A stretch of DNA of 64,000 nucleotides from positions 1-64,000 of the forward strand of contig CAWKAP010000009.1 in assembly GCA_963847675.1 (NCBI GenBank), written 5' to 3'. Of the stretch, positions 26,882 to 35,184 are shown piece after piece. A model generated the notes under the pieces. It was not told the origin of the DNA, made no database searches, and was given only the letters and a program-made list of their open reading frames with translations. A program made the position numbers and the translations under genes. Within the stretch, counting starts at the first letter, position 1; each line of letters opens with the position of its first letter. This DNA comes from JADJWR01 sp963847675. GTDB lineage: Bacteria > Pseudomonadota > Gammaproteobacteria > Burkholderiales > Burkholderiaceae_F.

Positions 26882-27120
26882 GCGTCGTGTCGTAGCGTCG
26901 ATTGGCCGGAGGGCAGCGCGAAAGACACTGCCTCGACGGCCAGTTGATCCGCGCCACGCGGCTGGCGGCGATTGCCGCCAACGGCGGTACCAAGTAGCCG
27001 TCAGCTCGACGCGTTGCGTTCGATCAAGCGCCGGCGACAAACGCCTCGCGCGGCGTAATCACGCGTGGTGCAATCGTCTCGATCGCGGACAGACGATCGA
27101 CAATCCAGAGCGAGGAAACC

Positions 27121-27705
27121 ATGAGCACGAAGATATTGGCTTCGGCCGCGCTCGCGGCTTTGCTCGGCCTGAGCGTGTCCCCGGCGACTGGCCAGGACGA
27201 TGCGGCGCGGACCGAGGAAGCCCGCAAGCTGGCGGGGCAGATGATTCAGACGCTGGGTGCAAGGCTGCAGGCCGAAATGAAGGCTGGCGGACCCGCGGCG
27301 GCGATCGGCGTGTGCACGACAGCTGCGCCGGCGATTGCCGGTGAACTGTCACGCCAGAACGGCGTACGGCTGACGCGCGTGAGTCTGAAGGTGCGCAATC
27401 CGCTGCTCGGCTCGCCCGATGCGTGGGAGCAGGGCGCCCTTCGCGCATTCGAATCGCTGCTTGCGAAGGGCGAACCGGCAGACAAGCTGGAGTTCGCCGA
27501 AACGGTGGTCGAGCCGGGCGGGCGATATTTCCGCTACGTGAAGGCACTGCCGGTGCAGCCGGTGTGCCTGAACTGCCATGGGGACGCGGCCGGTTTCGCG
27601 CCGGAAATCAAGGAGCGACTGGCCAAGGAATATCCGGCCGACCGGGCGACCGGCTACGCGCCCGGCCAGATTCGCGGTGCGGTCAGCATCAAGCGACCGC
27701 TCTAG
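27121..27705 (+). CDS. Secreted DUF3365 (Tll0287-like) c-type haem protein
   Basis: A 194-residue periplasmic protein with a signal peptide (cleavage near ATGQD). It has the Tll0287-like/DUF3365 architecture: an N-terminal helix pair, then the CLNCHG haem c motif near residue 157, and the closing RGAVSIKRP characteristic of the family. The domain is related to haem-containing PAS-like sensors and occurs alone or at the front of signalling proteins. Here it stands alone, so it may be an electron carrier or sensor in the periplasm. It sits between apr accessory genes and a DsrC-like gene. Confidence 0.85.
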   Translation: MSTKILASAALAALLGLSVSPATGQDDAARTEEARKLAGQMIQTLGARLQAEMKAGGPAAAIGVCTTAAPAIAGELSRQNGVRLTRVSLKVRNPLLGSPDAWEQGALRAFESLLAKGEPADKLEFAETVVEPGGRYFRYVKALPVQPVCLNCHGDAAGFAPEIKERLAKEYPADRATGYAPGQIRGAVSIKRPL

Positions 27706-27777
27706 GCGGCGTGGCACGAGGCGGTCGGCGTGGCGGGGGCGGATCAGCCTGTGCCGCGCGAATCAGTGGAGGAAGCG

Positions 27778-28140
27778 ATGACAATCGGTACGGATCAGGT
27801 CCTGCGTCGCGACATGCTGCCCGATGAGCACTTTCCGCATGCGCCGGCGGGCTGGACGCGCGACGCGGCCGAGAAAACGGCGCAGCAGGAAGGCCTGGCG
27901 CTGCAGGAGGATCACTGGGAAGTCGTGCGCAGCCTGCAGGAGTTCTACGACCGGCACGACGAAGGGACGGTCAGGCTGAGTGAACTTCACGACGCGCTCG
28001 AGGAAAAGTTCCACTACAAAGGGGGCGTGAAGTACTTGTACACGCTCCTGCCCGGCGGCCCGATCGCGCAGGGCTGCCGCCTGGCCGGGCTGAAGCCGCC
28101 GGGCGGCGCGGTCGACAAGAGTTTCGGCAGCGTGGCCTGA
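27778..28140 (+). CDS. DsrC/TusE-family protein lacking the penultimate Cys
   Basis: A 120-residue DsrC-fold protein behind a GGAGG site. The core EDHWEVVRSLQEFYDRHDEG and the closing arm GPIAQGCRLAGL are typical. Cys100 lies where DsrC has CysB. The position 11 residues on, where DsrC and TusE carry the sulfur-accepting CysA, is Ala111, and the chain continues as VDKSFGSVA. It therefore cannot form the DsrC trisulfide and differs from TusE, which has only CysA. A regulatory or single-Cys carrier role is likely. A second divergent DsrC-like gene is at 32865-33236. Confidence 0.88.
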   Translation: MTIGTDQVLRRDMLPDEHFPHAPAGWTRDAAEKTAQQEGLALQEDHWEVVRSLQEFYDRHDEGTVRLSELHDALEEKFHYKGGVKYLYTLLPGGPIAQGCRLAGLKPPGGAVDKSFGSVA

Positions 28141-28194
28141 CCGCGCCGCCGCAGGCGCGTGGGGCCTGCTTGGCGCAGGCTTGCGGCCGATCGC

Positions 28195-28671
28195 CTACTT
28201 GAGCCCGACCGCTTCGCGGGCGAGGGAATCGAGCAGCGCGTCGACCTCGGCGAGCGCCGCCTTCGAGGCGGCCGATCCGTCGGGGCGCCACGGCCGGCGA
28301 TAGGCCACGTGGACCTTGCCCGGCTCCTGCGCCGTGGCATAGACCACCATCGAATACGGGCACATCGCCACGTTGGCGGGGTCAGCTTCCATCATCTTGC
28401 GCGACAGCGCGGCACTGCAGAAGACGAACGACTGGGCGTCGAGGTACAGCTTCTTCGACGATCCGACATCCTTGCCGGTGCGCTCGAGCATCCGGTTGAC
28501 GAAGGAGTGGTAGTCGACGACCAGTCCCTTGGCTTCGATCGCGGCCTTCAGATCATCGCGGACATCTTCGAACTTGCCCGCCTTTGAATAGGTCACCACG
28601 GGATGCGGATCGGCAGCCGTCGCCGCGGAACAGAACAACGCCAGCATGACGAACGTCAGGGCACGGAACAT
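28195..28671 (-). CDS. Secreted DUF302 protein
   Basis: A 158-residue exported protein with a signal peptide (cleavage near AATAAD) and a DUF302 domain: VTYSKAGKFEDVRDDLKAAI, then the AMCPYSMVVYATAQEPGKVH segment and a C-terminal helix. DUF302 proteins are small alpha+beta proteins of unknown biochemical role. They are frequent near sulfur- and redox-related genes. It converges on the DsrC-like gene with a 54-base gap. The single Cys in AMCPYS could be reactive, but this is speculation. Confidence 0.8.
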   Translation of the reverse strand: MFRALTFVMLALFCSAATAADPHPVVTYSKAGKFEDVRDDLKAAIEAKGLVVDYHSFVNRMLERTGKDVGSSKKLYLDAQSFVFCSAALSRKMMEADPANVAMCPYSMVVYATAQEPGKVHVAYRRPWRPDGSAASKAALAEVDALLDSLAREAVGLK

Positions 28672-28911
28672 CGTTGTCTCCTCTTGGAATCAAGGGTCAT
28701 AGCCTGCGCCAGCGCCGGGTCGCGGGGTTTGGGCAAACTCAGAAGTTTGCGCAGCCCGGCGGCCTCGGCGACATTTTCCACGGTCGACATGGTACTAACC
28801 CTTAAGCCGTTGCCTGTCCGACGACATGGCGACCGCTGATGGTGCCCGCCCCAGCTTGAAATCGGTCGGCGCGGCCTCAGTTCTGTCCACTGGCTTGCCT
28901 GGAGAAAAGAC

Positions 28912-29337
28912 ATGTTCGGTCCGATCACCATTCCTTTCGGTGCAAAACTGCTGTTCAACACCGTCAAGCTGAAACCGGGCGTCACCTACGACGACGTCGA
29001 GCTCGCGCTTGCGGAGATGTGCCACGTGGTCAAGGAAACCTACGGCGGCGACAAGGGCGGATTCATCGCCGGCCAGGTCTTCCGCTTCTCGGGTTTCGTA
29101 TCCGAGGAAGGCTCGCTGGGCGGTCAGCACGGTGCCGATCACGATCTGGTCATCGCCACCTACTGGCGTTCGTTCGACGAGCATGAGCGCTCGCACGCCG
29201 ACGCGGTTTTCCGCGCGAAGTTCGGCGCGCTCGCCGAGATGTGCGTCGAAACGAACGAACTCGGCTACGAGATGCTCTGGCAGGGCGTGCCGGAGGCCGA
29301 CGAAGCGGCGGCGCAAGCGGGCGCGCAGGCGGTCTGA
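28912..29337 (+). CDS. Hypothetical protein, possibly a dimeric alpha/beta barrel (ABM-like)
   Basis: A 141-residue cytoplasmic protein with a GGAGA ribosome site. The middle section IATYWRSFDEHERSHADAVF resembles the helix-strand pattern of antibiotic-biosynthesis-monooxygenase-like dimeric barrels, a fold shared with the sulfur oxygenase reductase and haem-degrading enzymes. Several His and Asp residues (GGQHGADHD, HERSHAD) and Cys37 could bind a ligand or metal. No firm family match is made. It stands alone between divergent or convergent neighbours in the sulfur block. Confidence 0.6.
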   Translation: MFGPITIPFGAKLLFNTVKLKPGVTYDDVELALAEMCHVVKETYGGDKGGFIAGQVFRFSGFVSEEGSLGGQHGADHDLVIATYWRSFDEHERSHADAVFRAKFGALAEMCVETNELGYEMLWQGVPEADEAAAQAGAQAV

Positions 29338-29410
29338 GTCGTCCTGTCACCGCGCGCGCTGCCTGGCGGCGCAATGGATCATCTTCGCGCCGTCGCCGCG
29401 GGCGGCTTAT

Positions 29411-30599
29411 CTAGCGCGATCCCGAATCGCGCTGGCCGAGCCAGGCCTTGACGGCATCGGTGTCCTCGCCGAGCGCCGGCGGCCGTGTACAGACCGGTAC
29501 GTTGCGGCCGTCGAGCCTCACGGGGCAGGTCAGGGTGCGCGTCAGGTGTCCGTTGGGCAGCGTCATCGGCTGCACCAGGCCGAGATGAACGGTCTGCGGA
29601 TCGGCGAGCGCTTCGGCATAGCCGTTGATCGGCGCGCACGGCACCCCCGCTGGCCCAAATAGCGACAGCCAGTACGCCACCGGCTGACGGATGAAGACCG
29701 GCTCCAGCAGATCCTTCAGCGCGGCCTGGTGTCGTGCGCGCAGCGTCGGCGTCTCGAAGCGCGGATCGGCAGCGAGTTCGGGCGCGCCGGTCAGTTCGCA
29801 CACCTGCAACCACAGTTTGTTGTTGCCGGCCGCGATCGCGAAGTAGCCGTCGGCGGCGCGGTAGGCCTGATACGGCGCGTTGCGGGGATGCGCCGAACCG
29901 AGCTTGCGCGGGTTACGCCCCGTGCCGAAGTACTCGCTGGTCTGTAAGGCGCCGACGGCGAGCGCGGTGGCGAACATCGCCACATCGATGCGCCCGCCCG
30001 GCCCGCCGCTGCGCACGCGGTTCAGCAGCGCTGTGATGCTGTAGGCGGCGTAGAGCCCGGCGCCGAAGTCGGAAAGCGGCACACCGGCCTTCACCGGCGG
30101 CCCGTCGGGCTCGCCGGTGACGCTCATCACGCCGGCGGCGGCCTGGATCGTCAGGTCGAAGCCGCCTTCGTTGCCGCGCGGGCCGTCCTGCCCGAAGGCC
30201 GAGATCGAGCAATACACGAGCGACGGCTTGCGCGTGCGCGAACCAGTCCCAGCCCAGCCCAAGTCGCGCCATCACGCCCGGCCGGCTGTTCTCGACCAGC
30301 ACGTCGGCGGCCAGCACCAGCGCGCGGGCCACCTCGCGGTCGTCCTCGCGCTTCAGGTCCAGCGCGACCGAACGCTTGCCGCGATTGACGGAGGCGAAGT
30401 TCTCGCTGTAGCCGTCGCTGATCGGCGGCCACTGCCGCATCGCGTCGCCCTCGGGCGGCTCGACCTTGATCACGTCGGCGCCGAAATCCGCCAGCAGCAT
30501 GCCGCAGAACGGCCCGGCGGCGACCTGGCAGAACTCGATCACGCGGACGCCGTCGAGGGGCCGCCCGGCGGGCGGAGGCGGGTCGACGTCGTCCGGCAT
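29411..30599 (-). CDS. CaiB/BaiF class III CoA transferase, one frameshift
   Basis: From ATG 30599 the protein opens with the class III signature VRVIEFCQVAAGPFCGMLLA and VIKVEPPEGDAMR. The frame breaks near 30236, and the rest continues in another frame from KPSLVYCSISAFGQDGP through GGFDLTIQAAAGVMSVTGEP, whose Asp is the likely catalytic residue. Removing one base in the GCGCACGCGCAAG stretch restores a normal protein of about 395 residues. The enzyme moves CoA between carboxylic acids. Its neighbours, a crotonase and a thiol dioxygenase, suggest 3-sulfinopropionate as one candidate acceptor (inference). Confidence 0.82.
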
Positions 30600-30642
30600 G
30601 GGGGCCTTGGGCTGCTGCAAGAAGGATGGATGGGCCGCGATA

Positions 30643-31374
30643 TCAGCGGCGCGTCGCACGCTGGGCGTCGCGATAGGCGAGCAGTCTCGCCTTCAGTCCG
30701 GGTCGCGCAGCCGAGCGGACCAGGGCTGCGAGGTCCGCGTCGCGCTGGTCGGCGCGTGTGACTTCGCGCAAGGAACGCAACGTGTCCCGGTCCGCGACGG
30801 GCGCTGTGACGAGGACCTCGAGCCGCGCCTGCACGGCATCGGCAGCGCAGGTTTCGTTGACCAGCCCGGCGGTAAGTGCTGCGGGCGCATCGAGTTCGAG
30901 ACCTCTCGTCAGCACGTCGCGCGCGCCATCGATGCCGATGCGTTCCGACAATCGCCGGGTACCGAGCACGATGCCGAACGCGGGACCGGGAAAGCGAAAC
31001 GACGCTCCTTCGACAGCAATCCTTTCATCGCAGGCGACCAGCAGGTCGGCGCCGGCGCCCCACGTGCGGCCGCTCGCCACGCAGGCAGTGCGGATCGGCG
31101 CGTGCCACAGTATCGAAAGCAGATGCTCGATCCGCGCAAATCGCAGCAGCAGGTCGCCGTCGCTGCATTGCTCGAAATCGGTCAGGTCGAAGCCGGTGCA
31201 GAAGTTCCGGCCGGCGCCGGCCAGCACCAGCGTGTGGACGGACGCATCGGTGCAGGCGCCGTCGACCGCGGCGATCAGCTGCTCGACCAGCGGGGCGCTC
31301 AGCGCGTTGCCGCGCTCGGGTCGGTCGAGGGTCACCGACAGCGTGCCGCCACGGCGATCGAGTTGCAGCATCAT
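30643..31374 (-). CDS. Enoyl-CoA hydratase/isomerase family protein
   Basis: A 243-residue crotonase-fold protein. The two oxyanion-hole segments are visible: AGRNFCTGFDLTDF and SGRTWGAGADLLVACD. The usual paired catalytic Glu residues of hydratases are not evident, so it could be an isomerase, hydrolase or desulfinase-like crotonase. Its start overlaps the stop of the thiol dioxygenase by four bases, so the two are translationally coupled. The CoA transferase follows 43 bases after its stop. Together they look like one catabolic operon. Confidence 0.85.
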   Translation of the reverse strand: MMLQLDRRGGTLSVTLDRPERGNALSAPLVEQLIAAVDGACTDASVHTLVLAGAGRNFCTGFDLTDFEQCSDGDLLLRFARIEHLLSILWHAPIRTACVASGRTWGAGADLLVACDERIAVEGASFRFPGPAFGIVLGTRRLSERIGIDGARDVLTRGLELDAPAALTAGLVNETCAADAVQARLEVLVTAPVADRDTLRSLREVTRADQRDADLAALVRSAARPGLKARLLAYRDAQRATRR

Positions 31375-31991
31375 GGGCGCGGCCCGCCCGCCGCCGCCGA
31401 CCGGTCCCACAGGTTGGGCAGCATTGGCGACGAGTAGCCGGAGATGAATTCCCTGATCACGCCGGCGGCCGGATCGAACAAGTGGCGGCGCACTGCGCCG
31501 ATATTGCCGCCGTAGACATGGATGCTGACCGAATCGCGGTCGGCGAGGTCGTTGGACACGACATGCCAGTCGCCGATCTTCGGCGAAACCGCTTCGATCA
31601 TGCCCGGCGTCATCACGTGCTCCCGGCCGCAGGCAACGACCTGCCCGTCGCCTTCTTGCGCGTATTCCTCGCATCGCTCGGCACCGCGCAGCACGCCGAC
31701 CAGGCCCCAGACCGTATGGTCATGAATCGGCGTACGCCCGCCAGGGCCCCAGACGAAGCTGACCACCGAGAACCGCTCGAGCGGATCGCAGTGCAACAGG
31801 TACTGACGGTAGATCCCGGGTGCGGCATGGGCGAAGGCGTCGGGCAGCCAGTCGTCGCGGGCGATGAGCGACGCAAGCAGGCGGCGGCCTTCTTCGAGCA
31901 GCGGCGCCTCGTCGGGCTGGCGATCGACCAGTCGAGTCGTCGCGACCACGAAATCGCGCAGCGGCGCCAGGACTTCGGGACGAAGGTTCAT
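31371..31991 (-). CDS. Gln-type thiol dioxygenase, probably 3-mercaptopropionate dioxygenase
   Basis: A 206-residue cupin of the cysteine dioxygenase type I family. The iron ligands are His90 and His92 (TPIHDHTVWG) and the His in SIHVYG. Where cysteine dioxygenases have the substrate-binding Arg (YTRNL in mammals), this protein has Gln63 (YRQYLL), and no Cys follows the HDH motif to form the Cys-Tyr crosslink. Both traits mark the 3-mercaptopropionate dioxygenase group. The product would be 3-sulfinopropionate, the acid that a CoA transferase can activate before sulfite is released. The operon context fits. Confidence 0.88.
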   Translation of the reverse strand: MNLRPEVLAPLRDFVVATTRLVDRQPDEAPLLEEGRRLLASLIARDDWLPDAFAHAAPGIYRQYLLHCDPLERFSVVSFVWGPGGRTPIHDHTVWGLVGVLRGAERCEEYAQEGDGQVVACGREHVMTPGMIEAVSPKIGDWHVVSNDLADRDSVSIHVYGGNIGAVRRHLFDPAAGVIREFISGYSSPMLPNLWDRSAAAGGPRP

Positions 31992-32116
31992 GTCTTGGGT
32001 GCTCGCGTTCCGAAATGTCGGGAAAGTTGCGGCCAGCCTGTCGAAGCGCGGTGGGCGCGCGGGTCCAATTCGCCGCCCACTGCGCTGCTCGCTAACATGA
32101 TCGGCAAGGGAGCCCG

Positions 32117-32767
32117 ATGATGCAAGAACAAGCCGCCGCGTGGATTGCGTTCGCAATCAGTTCGTTCATCTTTCTCGTCTACGAGGCGTGGGTGCTGTGG
32201 GTCGGCCGGCGGCACCCGGACCGGATGGCACGCTACGCGCACGCGCGGATGCGCGTGAGCTGGGCCGAGGCGCTCAGCGCGCGGCCGGGATTCGAGATCG
32301 TAGCCGTGCAGACGCTGCGCAACTCGCTGATGTCGGCGACCATCGCCGCCTCGACCGCGGCGCTCGCGCTGATGGGCACGATCACGCTGGCCGGAGGCAG
32401 CCTCGTCGACAGCATGTCACACCTTCGTTCCGGCGGTGCGCCGCCGTTGCGCCCCGTGCTCGAGGGGCTGCTGATGCTGGCGCTGTTCGCCTCGTACGTC
32501 TGCTCGTCGATGGCGATGCGCTATTTCAACCACACCGGGTTCGTGATGTCGATGCCGGTCGAATCCGAGCAGCGCAAACCGCTCAATCCGCTGGCGCTCG
32601 ACTACGTCGAACGGGCGGGCCTGCTGTACAGCTGGGGGTTGCGCTTCTTCCTGATGATTGCGCCGCTGGTCGCGGGCATCGTCAATCCGCTCGTCATGCC
32701 GGCGATGACGGTCGTGCTGGTGTTCGTCCTCTGGTGGTTCGACCGTCCGGCGCGCATCGTCACATGA
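32117..32767 (+). CDS. DUF599 membrane protein
   Basis: A 216-residue integral membrane protein of the DUF599 family with about four helices. The N-terminal helix is AFAISSFIFLVYEAW, a TLRNSLMSATIAASTAALAL helix follows, and the conserved FNHTGFVMSMP loop sits before the last two helices. It starts at ATG 32117, with GGGAG upstream, 125 bases from the divergent thiol dioxygenase. No function is established for the family. Its sulfur-block location may be incidental. Confidence 0.85.
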   Translation: MMQEQAAAWIAFAISSFIFLVYEAWVLWVGRRHPDRMARYAHARMRVSWAEALSARPGFEIVAVQTLRNSLMSATIAASTAALALMGTITLAGGSLVDSMSHLRSGGAPPLRPVLEGLLMLALFASYVCSSMAMRYFNHTGFVMSMPVESEQRKPLNPLALDYVERAGLLYSWGLRFFLMIAPLVAGIVNPLVMPAMTVVLVFVLWWFDRPARIVT

Positions 32768-32864
32768 CGCTGCGACCTCGGCGCGCACTGCTCTTGGCCG
32801 GTTCATCAGGACGGCCCAGGCTTCGCGCTGCATTGGGCCGCGAAGCGGCTGCGCAAGCGCGGCT

Positions 32865-33236
32865 CTAGCCGGTGCTCCAGGCACGCGGCCGGCGCATGCC
32901 GGCGATCTTGCACGCCTGCCTGACGTAGCCGTACGGAAACAGCTCGAAGAGCCGGCTCCTCGCGTCCGCGCCCAGCCCGGCATCCTCGGCCAGAAACCGG
33001 ATGACGAAGCGCGCGTCGGCGGCGAGCTGGTGCTCGTCGTGAAACGCGCGCATGAAGCGTAGAACCCGCCAGTGCAGGTCGGTCAGGGTCAGGTTCTCCC
33101 GCCCGGCGAGCGCCTGCGCCACCGCCTCGGTCCAGTCGGTTGGGTCGACCAGGTAGCCTTCGTCGTCGACGCGCACGGCGCCGAGGTCCGCGGGCTGCTG
33201 CCGCAGTCGGTCCTGCGGCCGCTCCGTCGGGCTCAC
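32865..33236 (-). CDS. DsrC/TusE-family protein, second copy, lacking the penultimate Cys
   Basis: A 123-residue DsrC-fold protein from a GTG at 33236 that overlaps the CBS gene stop (GTGA). The core is DLHWRVLRFMRAFHDEHQLA and the arm is YGYVRQACKIAGMRRPRAWS. Cys109 is at the CysB position. The CysA position is Trp120, so the sulfur-accepting Cys of DsrC and TusE is missing here as well. Such proteins have been grouped as regulatory sulfur-related proteins. Its partner CBS-domain protein could sense adenosine nucleotides, and sat lies next door. Confidence 0.88.
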   Translation of the reverse strand: MSPTERPQDRLRQQPADLGAVRVDDEGYLVDPTDWTEAVAQALAGRENLTLTDLHWRVLRFMRAFHDEHQLAADARFVIRFLAEDAGLGADARSRLFELFPYGYVRQACKIAGMRRPRAWSTG

Positions 33237-33706
33237 GTCTTCCGTGTCGTCGTCTTGCGCGCCGGTTTTTTCGCGGTGGTTGCCTTGCGCGGGACGGATT
33301 TGCGGAGACGGCCGACTGGCACCGGCCTGGGGCGCAGCATGCCGGCCGTGAGTTTGAACATGTCGGTCTCGGTGATGATGCCCACCAGCGCTTTGCGGCG
33401 GTCGAGCACCGGCAGGCTGCCCACGTGACGAAGCACGAGCAGGCGCGCGGCGTGCGCGATGGTGGCGCTGGCCGAGACCGTCACGACGGGGCTACGCATG
33501 ATCTCTTCGACCGGTACCACTGCCGGGCCGAAATTCGCGGCCGCCAGCAGCAGGTCGCGCTCGGCGACGAGGCCGAGCAGCTTTTCGCCGTCGACCACCG
33601 GCAGATGATGAATGCGGCGGCTCAACATCAGGTCGTACGCCACGTGAAAATCGGTCTTCGGCGCAATCGACAGCACCGGTTGGCTCATGTACTGACTGAC
33701 CTTCAT
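33233..33706 (-). CDS. Tandem CBS-domain protein with basic tail
   Basis: A 157-residue protein made of two CBS domains (MSQPVLSIAPKTDFHVAYDL and MRSPVVTVSASATIAHAARL), each with the HHLPVVD or GSLPVLD strand typical of the fold. It ends in a Lys/Arg/Thr-rich tail (RKATTAKKPARKTTTRKT) that could bind nucleic acid or acidic surfaces. CBS pairs bind AMP, ATP or related ligands. Coupled to a DsrC-like gene and beside sat, it is placed to report on adenylate pools touched by APS metabolism (inference). Confidence 0.88.
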   Translation of the reverse strand: MKVSQYMSQPVLSIAPKTDFHVAYDLMLSRRIHHLPVVDGEKLLGLVAERDLLLAAANFGPAVVPVEEIMRSPVVTVSASATIAHAARLLVLRHVGSLPVLDRRKALVGIITETDMFKLTAGMLRPRPVPVGRLRKSVPRKATTAKKPARKTTTRKT

Positions 33707-33948
33707 CGTTCGCTGGTCCTACTGTCTGGCAAAAGGGGCCGGCACAAGCCCGGCTCGTTTCGCGTTTGTCCGCGCCTGGCGCTTCACCTGGTCCGCTGCG
33801 CGCATTGATCGCCCACAGGGTCCGCCAGAAACTGCAGGCGGGCTGCGCCAGTCCGCCCGCCAAGTCCATGCAGCGTATGCAACAACGTTTGCAGCCATCG
33901 TACTCGTGGCCCCGCACCAGCGTCCGAAACGCGTCTGGCCCACGACGA

Positions 33949-35184
33949 TCAGCGCGCGGAATGCCCGGACAGCTTCACTTCAACACGTTCGTGAGCGGCC
34001 AGTCCTTCGTAGTATTCACGCAGGATCGCCAGCACTTCGGGCCGGCTGAACTCGGCCGGCACCTCGGCGCCTTCAGACAGCCACTTGCGCAGCTTGGTGC
34101 CGGACACCAGGAGCCGGTCGGTCTCGTCGTGCGGGCAGGTGCGCGCCGAAGCCATGCCGCCGCACCTGTAGCACCAGAAGGTCCAGTCGATCTTCAGCGC
34201 CCGCGTCTCCAGCGAGTCCGCCGGGATCTCGTCGAAGATGTGATGCGCGTCGAACGGGCCGTAGTAGCTGCCGACCCCGGCGTGGTCGCGGCCGACGATC
34301 AGGTGCGAACAGCCGTAGTTCTGCCTGAACAGCGCGTGCAGCAGTGCTTCGCGCGGGCCGGCGTAGCGCATGTCGAGCGGGTAGCCCGCCTGGACGACCG
34401 TCTTGCCGAGGAAGTAACCGTCGATCAGCGACGCGATCGCCCGCGTGCGCACGTCGGCCGGGATGTCGCCGGGCTTGAGCGCACCGAGCAGCGAATGGAC
34501 CAGCACGCCGTCGCAGACCTCGATCGCCACCTTGGCCAGGTACTCGTGCGAGCGATGCATCGGGTTGCGCGTCTGGAACGCCGCGATCCGCGTCCAGCCC
34601 AGCGCGTCAAACATCTGCCGCGTCTGCCTCGGCGTCATGAACAGGTCGCCGTACTTCTCGAAGCCGCCGGTGGACAGCACCTTGACCGGCCCGGCGAGAT
34701 TGACGTCGCCCTGCGCCATCACCATCCGCACGCCGGGATGCTCCTCGTCGGCGGTGCGGAACACCATCATGCACTCGTGCTTCTTGTTGATGGCGTACTT
34801 CTCGCTCACCCGCATCGTGGCGAGGATCTCGTCCGAGTCCGGATCGACGAGCGCGATCTCGTCGCCGGTGTGAAACGCAGCGGCCTGCTCGCTGGTCGTC
34901 GACAGCGTGATCGGGATCGGCCAGAACAGGCCGTTGGCGAGCTTCATGCCGTCGCAGACGCGCTCCCAGTCGCCGTGCGTCATGAAGCCGTCCAGCGGCG
35001 TGAAGCCGCCGATGCCGAGCATGACGAGGTCGCCCTTCTCGCGCGAACTCACGCGCAGCTTGTGCAGTGTGCCGGCGCGCGCCAGCGCCTGCGTGCGCGC
35101 CTCGCCTTCGAGCAGCAGAGGCTTGAGCGGACCTCCGCCGTGTGGACTGACCAGGCGTTGCAAGATGGCTCCCTTGCCAGGCAT
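33949..35184 (-). CDS. sat: ATP sulfurylase Sat (dissimilatory type)
   Basis: A 411-residue monodomain ATP sulfurylase. The active-site loop AAFQTRNPMHRSHEYLAKVA holds the QxRNxxHxxH motif. GRDHAGVGSYYGPFDAH and the RCGGMASARTCPH Cys cluster are typical of the sulfur-oxidiser Sat, which lacks a fused kinase. With AprMBA it converts APS plus pyrophosphate to sulfate and ATP, giving substrate-level phosphorylation. ATG 35184 is a plausible start although no clear ribosome site precedes it. The gene is monocistronic or heads a leftward unit with the CBS and DsrC-like genes. Confidence 0.95.
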   Translation of the reverse strand: MPGKGAILQRLVSPHGGGPLKPLLLEGEARTQALARAGTLHKLRVSSREKGDLVMLGIGGFTPLDGFMTHGDWERVCDGMKLANGLFWPIPITLSTTSEQAAAFHTGDEIALVDPDSDEILATMRVSEKYAINKKHECMMVFRTADEEHPGVRMVMAQGDVNLAGPVKVLSTGGFEKYGDLFMTPRQTRQMFDALGWTRIAAFQTRNPMHRSHEYLAKVAIEVCDGVLVHSLLGALKPGDIPADVRTRAIASLIDGYFLGKTVVQAGYPLDMRYAGPREALLHALFRQNYGCSHLIVGRDHAGVGSYYGPFDAHHIFDEIPADSLETRALKIDWTFWCYRCGGMASARTCPHDETDRLLVSGTKLRKWLSEGAEVPAEFSRPEVLAILREYYEGLAAHERVEVKLSGHSAR

